From Bradyrhizobium sp. sGM-13 (lineage in GTDB: Bacteria; Pseudomonadota; Alphaproteobacteria; Rhizobiales; Xanthobacteraceae): a stretch of DNA of 64,000 nt. Of the stretch, positions 61,726 to 64,000 are shown piece after piece. A model generated the notes under the pieces. That model saw only the letters and a program-made list of their open reading frames with translations, did not search any database and had not been told where the DNA came from. The stretch covers positions 243,622 to 307,621 of the forward strand of contig NZ_JAGWDK010000009.1 of the NCBI RefSeq assembly GCF_018398875.1, read 5' to 3'. A program made the position numbers and the translations under genes. How positions within the stretch are numbered: the first letter of the stretch is position 1; each line of letters starts with the position of its first letter.

Positions 61726-62081
61726 TCGAGCGCGCCTTTCTTCCACTCATAAGCAAAGCCGACCGTGAGGACGGCGAGAAACACCATCATGGACCAGAAG
61801 CCGGTGGCCCCTAACTTGCCGAACGCAACCGCCCACGGGAACAAGAACGCCACTTCGAGATCGAAGATGATGAAGAGGATCGCTACCAGATAGAAGCGAA
61901 CGTCGAACTTCATGCGGGCGTCGTCGAATGCGTTGAATCCGCATTCATAAGCGGAGAGCTTTTCCGGGTCCGGTTGCTGGAACGCGACCAGGAACGGGGC
62001 GATCAGGAGCGCCAGACCGATCAGGCTCGCCACCCCGATAAACACGACAAGTGGCAGGTAATCTTGCAGGATGCCGTTCAT
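61716..62081 (-). CDS. nuoA: NADH-quinone oxidoreductase subunit A
   Basis: The 121-residue subunit has three membrane helices and the conserved loop YECGFNAFDDARMKFDVRFY with the cysteine that changes exposure in the active/deactive transition. It is the first gene of the operon. The 80 bases upstream on the minus strand contain a CTGCGG/CCGCAG stem and AT-rich AATAATTCC, probably the promoter region; no regulator site was identified. Confidence 0.96.
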   Translation of the reverse strand: MNGILQDYLPLVVFIGVASLIGLALLIAPFLVAFQQPDPEKLSAYECGFNAFDDARMKFDVRFYLVAILFIIFDLEVAFLFPWAVAFGKLGATGFWSMMVFLAVLTVGFAYEWKKGALEWD

Positions 62082-62279
62082 CGGCGGTGCCTTTTGCTGC
62101 GGATTTGGCCGCAGATTCGTTGATTGGAATTATTCTTGGCTTAGCGCAGCGCAACAGAGGGCGCAAGACAAGCCGGTTTCACGTCTCCGTCCGTCCTTGA
62201 TGCGCCGGCAGAACCCGAAAAAGTGTTGCGTTCCTGCCTCGCCGACCAACGCGGGCCAGGCCGCATGGTGCCCAAATTT

Positions 62280-62795
62280 TCACTTCAAATCCTTTTCGTC
62301 GGCGAGCATTTGGGCGGCCGTCTCCGTCAGGCGGTCGATTTGGTCGAGCAACACCGCCAGCTCTTCTTTGCCGAGCTGTTCCATCAGGCGCCGGTTACGC
62401 TCCTGCGCCCCTGCCACAATTGCATCATGGGCAGCCAGCCCCGCCTTGGTCAGGCAAACCAGCGTCTCGCGGTTGTCCCGCGGGTTGATCGCCTTGGCGA
62501 CCAGCTTGCGCGCGACCAGTTCCGCCAGCGCCCGACTGATCTGGCCCTTGTCCATGCCGACCGCCTCGGCAAGCCGGATAACGCTCATCGGCGGCCGCCG
62601 CCCCAGCGAAGCCACCAGGCCGAACTCCACCGAAGACAAGCCCGCCAGCCGCTTATAGCGCAGGATCGCACCGCGCTTGAGCAGATTGGCCAGCACCATC
62701 AGCCGCGACGACATCATCGCGGTGATCGGCGCCAACTCCGCGACATCGGCGGCCGCAGGCGATGCCGCGGTCTGCTTTTCCGGCTTCCGGCTCAT
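62280..62795 (-). CDS. MarR-family transcriptional regulator
   Basis: The 171-residue protein has a winged helix with recognition-helix region IRLAEAVGMDKGQISRALAEL and the wing NPRDNRETLVCLTKAG. I chose MSRKPEKQ (62795) as the start; the longer frame adds an unlikely Cys/Trp leader. A MarR regulator usually controls a divergent neighbour, which here has been reduced to fragments (62.8-63.4 kb). Confidence 0.88.
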   Translation of the reverse strand: MSRKPEKQTAASPAAADVAELAPITAMMSSRLMVLANLLKRGAILRYKRLAGLSSVEFGLVASLGRRPPMSVIRLAEAVGMDKGQISRALAELVARKLVAKAINPRDNRETLVCLTKAGLAAHDAIVAGAQERNRRLMEQLGKEELAVLLDQIDRLTETAAQMLADEKDLK

Positions 62796-62997
62796 TTGCA
62801 ACCTCTGCCAACAAAGCACGCCGGTGCCAAGGACCATCGAGAAGCCGCCGGACGCGACCCGATCAGCATCTCCTTCGATTCAACCGCGCCGCCGGTCGAG
62901 TTCGAGGCGGGCTTCATTCGCGAGGCGTGAAGTGGAAGCCACCGCAAGGCCCTCGCTCCGGCGATATTGCGTTCTCGCGCTGGTGGCGCTGGTCAGC

Positions 62998-63411
62998 CGA
63001 CGAGACGACCGCTGGAAATTATGGGCGCCCGCGATCATGTCGGGCCTTGCGGTCCCGGTGTTTGCGCTGTGCATGCTGACGCCAGACTTCACCACCATGG
63101 TCGCGGCGCTGGCGCTGACCTCATTCCTGGTCGGCTTCCATCTCGTGCCGATCTTTGCGGTGGCGCAGACCGTCGCCAGGTCGAGCATGCGGGCGCTGGC
63201 GTCGGCGATCGTGCTGCTGACCGCGACCTGCTTTGGGCAGGGCGTCCGCCCGCTCGCCGTCGGCACGCTCAACGACGCGCTCAAGAGCGATTTTGGCGCG
63301 GAGGCCGTGCGGTATTCGCTGCTGTCGACCGCGGTCACGACCACGTTGAGCGCCCTGTTGTTCATCCGGGCGGCCGGATCGATTCGCGGCGATATCCAGC
63401 GGGCGAGCTGA
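62998..63411 (+). pseudogene. 3' remnant of an MFS transporter gene
   Basis: The plus-strand frame reads RRDDRWKLWAPAIMSGLAVP, ALTSFLVGFHLVPIFAVAQT, SSMRALASAIVLLTATCFGQ, and PLAVGTLNDALKSDFGAEAV up to a TGA at 63411. This is the second half of a 12-helix MFS permease, with helices 9-12 and the DR(W)K-like cytoplasmic loop. Nothing upstream in frame supplies a start or the first half; the upstream bases (62840-62928) hold a different frame ending PVEFEAGFIREA. It is therefore a 5' truncated fossil. Confidence 0.7.
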
Positions 63412-63634
63412 TCCGACCTACTCGCCGCCGGCTCTTCCCTTTGTTTTTATTGCTGTTTCGAACCCGGTGCGGCTCCGGTGTGAGCCGCCTTCGATCCGGG
63501 CGCGCGGGCAGTATGTGACCTACATCACGGATGCATGGGCAAAAAACCGGCCACAAACCGGCCGAATGAAACCATTTTGCCGAAACCGCGAAACGATCCT
63601 GAAACAGACAGGGCGTACCTCTCTTCCCAACACG

Positions 63635-63651
63635 GGACGCCAAAGGCGTCC
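63635..63651 (+). promoter_or_regulatory. 5' leader hairpin at the RBS of the small membrane protein
   Basis: GGACGCC-AAA-GGCGTCC forms a seven-pair hairpin two bases before the RBS GGGAGG. Pairing next to the RBS could make translation sensitive to temperature or to a bound factor. This is only a structural observation. Confidence 0.35.
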
Positions 63652-63663
63652 GGGAGGCATCAC

Positions 63664-63858
63664 ATGAACCACTCCTTTCACTCGGCGGATCGCAGTACCC
63701 ACCTGAAGATCGTGGTTGTCGCATTGGTGGCCGGTATCGCGGTTGCGGCCTTCGGCATCTCGGCTCGGACCGGTTCTGAGTACAGCCAGACTGCCCAGGT
63801 CGTAAAAGCGGGCAAGCCGGTGGTCGTCACCAGCTCGAACACCTCGACGGTCCGTTGA
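63664..63858 (+). CDS. Small single-pass membrane protein (hypothetical)
   Basis: The 64-residue protein begins MNHSFHSADRSTHLKIVVVA with one membrane helix (about 15-32, IVVVALVAGIAVAAFGIS) and a polar Ser/Thr-rich tail (TGSEYSQTAQVVKAGKPVVV). The ATG has GGGAGG eight bases upstream and the gene ends 24 bases before a strong terminator, so it is a well-formed single-gene unit. I remember similar proteins in Bradyrhizobium, without a known function. Confidence 0.8.
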   Translation: MNHSFHSADRSTHLKIVVVALVAGIAVAAFGISARTGSEYSQTAQVVKAGKPVVVTSSNTSTVR

Positions 63859-63881
63859 ACGATAGCGATATCGTTGGAATA

Positions 63882-63910
63882 AAAATGGCCGCCCTCGGGC
63901 GGCCTTTTTG
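63882..63910 (+). terminator. Rho-independent terminator of the small membrane protein gene
   Basis: GGCCGCCC (63887-63894) and GGGCGGCC (63897-63904) form an eight-pair stem with a short loop followed by TTTTTG. A-rich bases before the stem also give a minus-strand U-tract, so it may be bidirectional. Confidence 0.9.
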
Positions 63911-63952
63911 TTTGCGGCGGTCTCGGAGATCAACGTCAAGCCATCTGAGCGG

Positions 63953-63994
63953 CCCGAGACATAGGTGACAGAACGTACCGGACACATGGGTTAC
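63953..63994. mobile_element. Possible insertion-sequence end at the right edge
   Basis: Two 17-base direct repeats, CCCGAGACATAGGTGAC (63953-63969) and CCGGACACATGGGTTAC (63978-63994), agree at 13 positions with a 25-base period. I recall such paired TGTxACCxATG blocks, read on the other strand, at the ends of IS481-like elements in Bradyrhizobium. No transposase is inside the window, so this is weak. Confidence 0.3.
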
Positions 63995-64000
63995 ACTTTC

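Noticed and set aside
62223..62930. 235-codon plus-strand frame ending PVEFEAGFIREA as a gene
   Set aside because: Most of it is antisense to the intact MarR gene. Only the last 30 codons might be a remnant, and I could not recognise a family.
1..64000. tRNA or rRNA genes
   Set aside because: No cloverleaf with a GGTTCRAATCC-type T arm or rRNA consensus was seen; similar strings occur only inside coding sequence such as bamA.

Overview
This is a GC-rich alphaproteobacterial chromosome segment. Gene content and order point to Bradyrhizobium or a close relative (Nitrobacteraceae): the fused housekeeping run rpsB-tsf-pyrH-frr-uppS-cdsA-dxr-rseP-bamA-lpxD-fabZ, a 14-gene nuo operon followed by birA, rnj, mce and a DUF1467 gene, three DUF3551 secreted proteins, ribosomal protein S2 with a C-terminal extension, and several palindromic intergenic elements of the kind common in this group. 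No tRNA, rRNA, CRISPR array or complete insertion sequence was seen.

Layout. 1-13.1 kb: one long minus-strand series running from translation (rpsB, tsf, frr) and nucleotide supply (pyrH) into envelope building (uppS, cdsA, dxr, rseP, bamA, lpxD, fabZ). It ends in a secreted histidine phosphatase rather than the usual lpxA. 13.2-17.3 kb: a proline-rich secreted pseudo-caspase, a YbaK-type tRNA deacylase, a CBS-pair protein and an aldehyde dehydrogenase fossil. 17.4-21.3 kb: dnaE, preceded by an unlisted 32-residue membrane peptide gene whose promoter carries two LexA (SOS) boxes. 21.3-26.9 kb: an outer-membrane barrel protein, the DUF3551 triplet, the lipoprotein exporter genes lolD and lolC/E, and proS. 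27-32.3 kb: a copper-acquisition type operon (DUF2946, TonB receptor, BNR exoprotein, TlpA-like thioredoxin, PCuAC chaperone) with palindromic operator candidates. It is divergent from a structured RNA candidate that ends in a strong terminator. 32.7-37 kb: a globin gene broken by a palindromic element, then a CUT2 sugar ABC transporter. 37-42.7 kb: a molybdenum hydroxylase of the IorAB type with its diheme cytochrome c, a LysR fossil, a coiled-coil protein, an mtnK fossil and a methyltransferase. 42.8-62.1 kb: the nuo operon (complex I) with two cargo genes (an FkbM methyltransferase between nuoD and nuoE, and a membrane-anchored unknown between nuoF and nuoG), followed by birA, rnj, mce and DUF1467. 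62.2-64 kb: a MarR regulator, an MFS transporter fossil, a small membrane protein and a possible insertion-sequence end.

How the genes connect. The first 13 kb couples protein synthesis to isoprenoid, phospholipid, lipid A and outer-membrane protein assembly. ProRS here is the short form without its own editing domain, and a free-standing YbaK-type deacylase lies about 9 kb away. The copper operon could supply copper for respiratory oxidases, with complex I encoded at the other end of the window. The most novel candidate is the SOS-controlled 32-residue membrane peptide, which resembles in design the SidA division inhibitor of Caulobacter. Next are the structured RNA with the copper operator, and the caspase-fold protein that has lost both catalytic residues. 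Several loci (aldehyde dehydrogenase, mtnK, MFS) survive only as 3' gene ends, which suggests repeated deletion at this chromosomal segment. All gene identities were read from sequence motifs; no database search was run.
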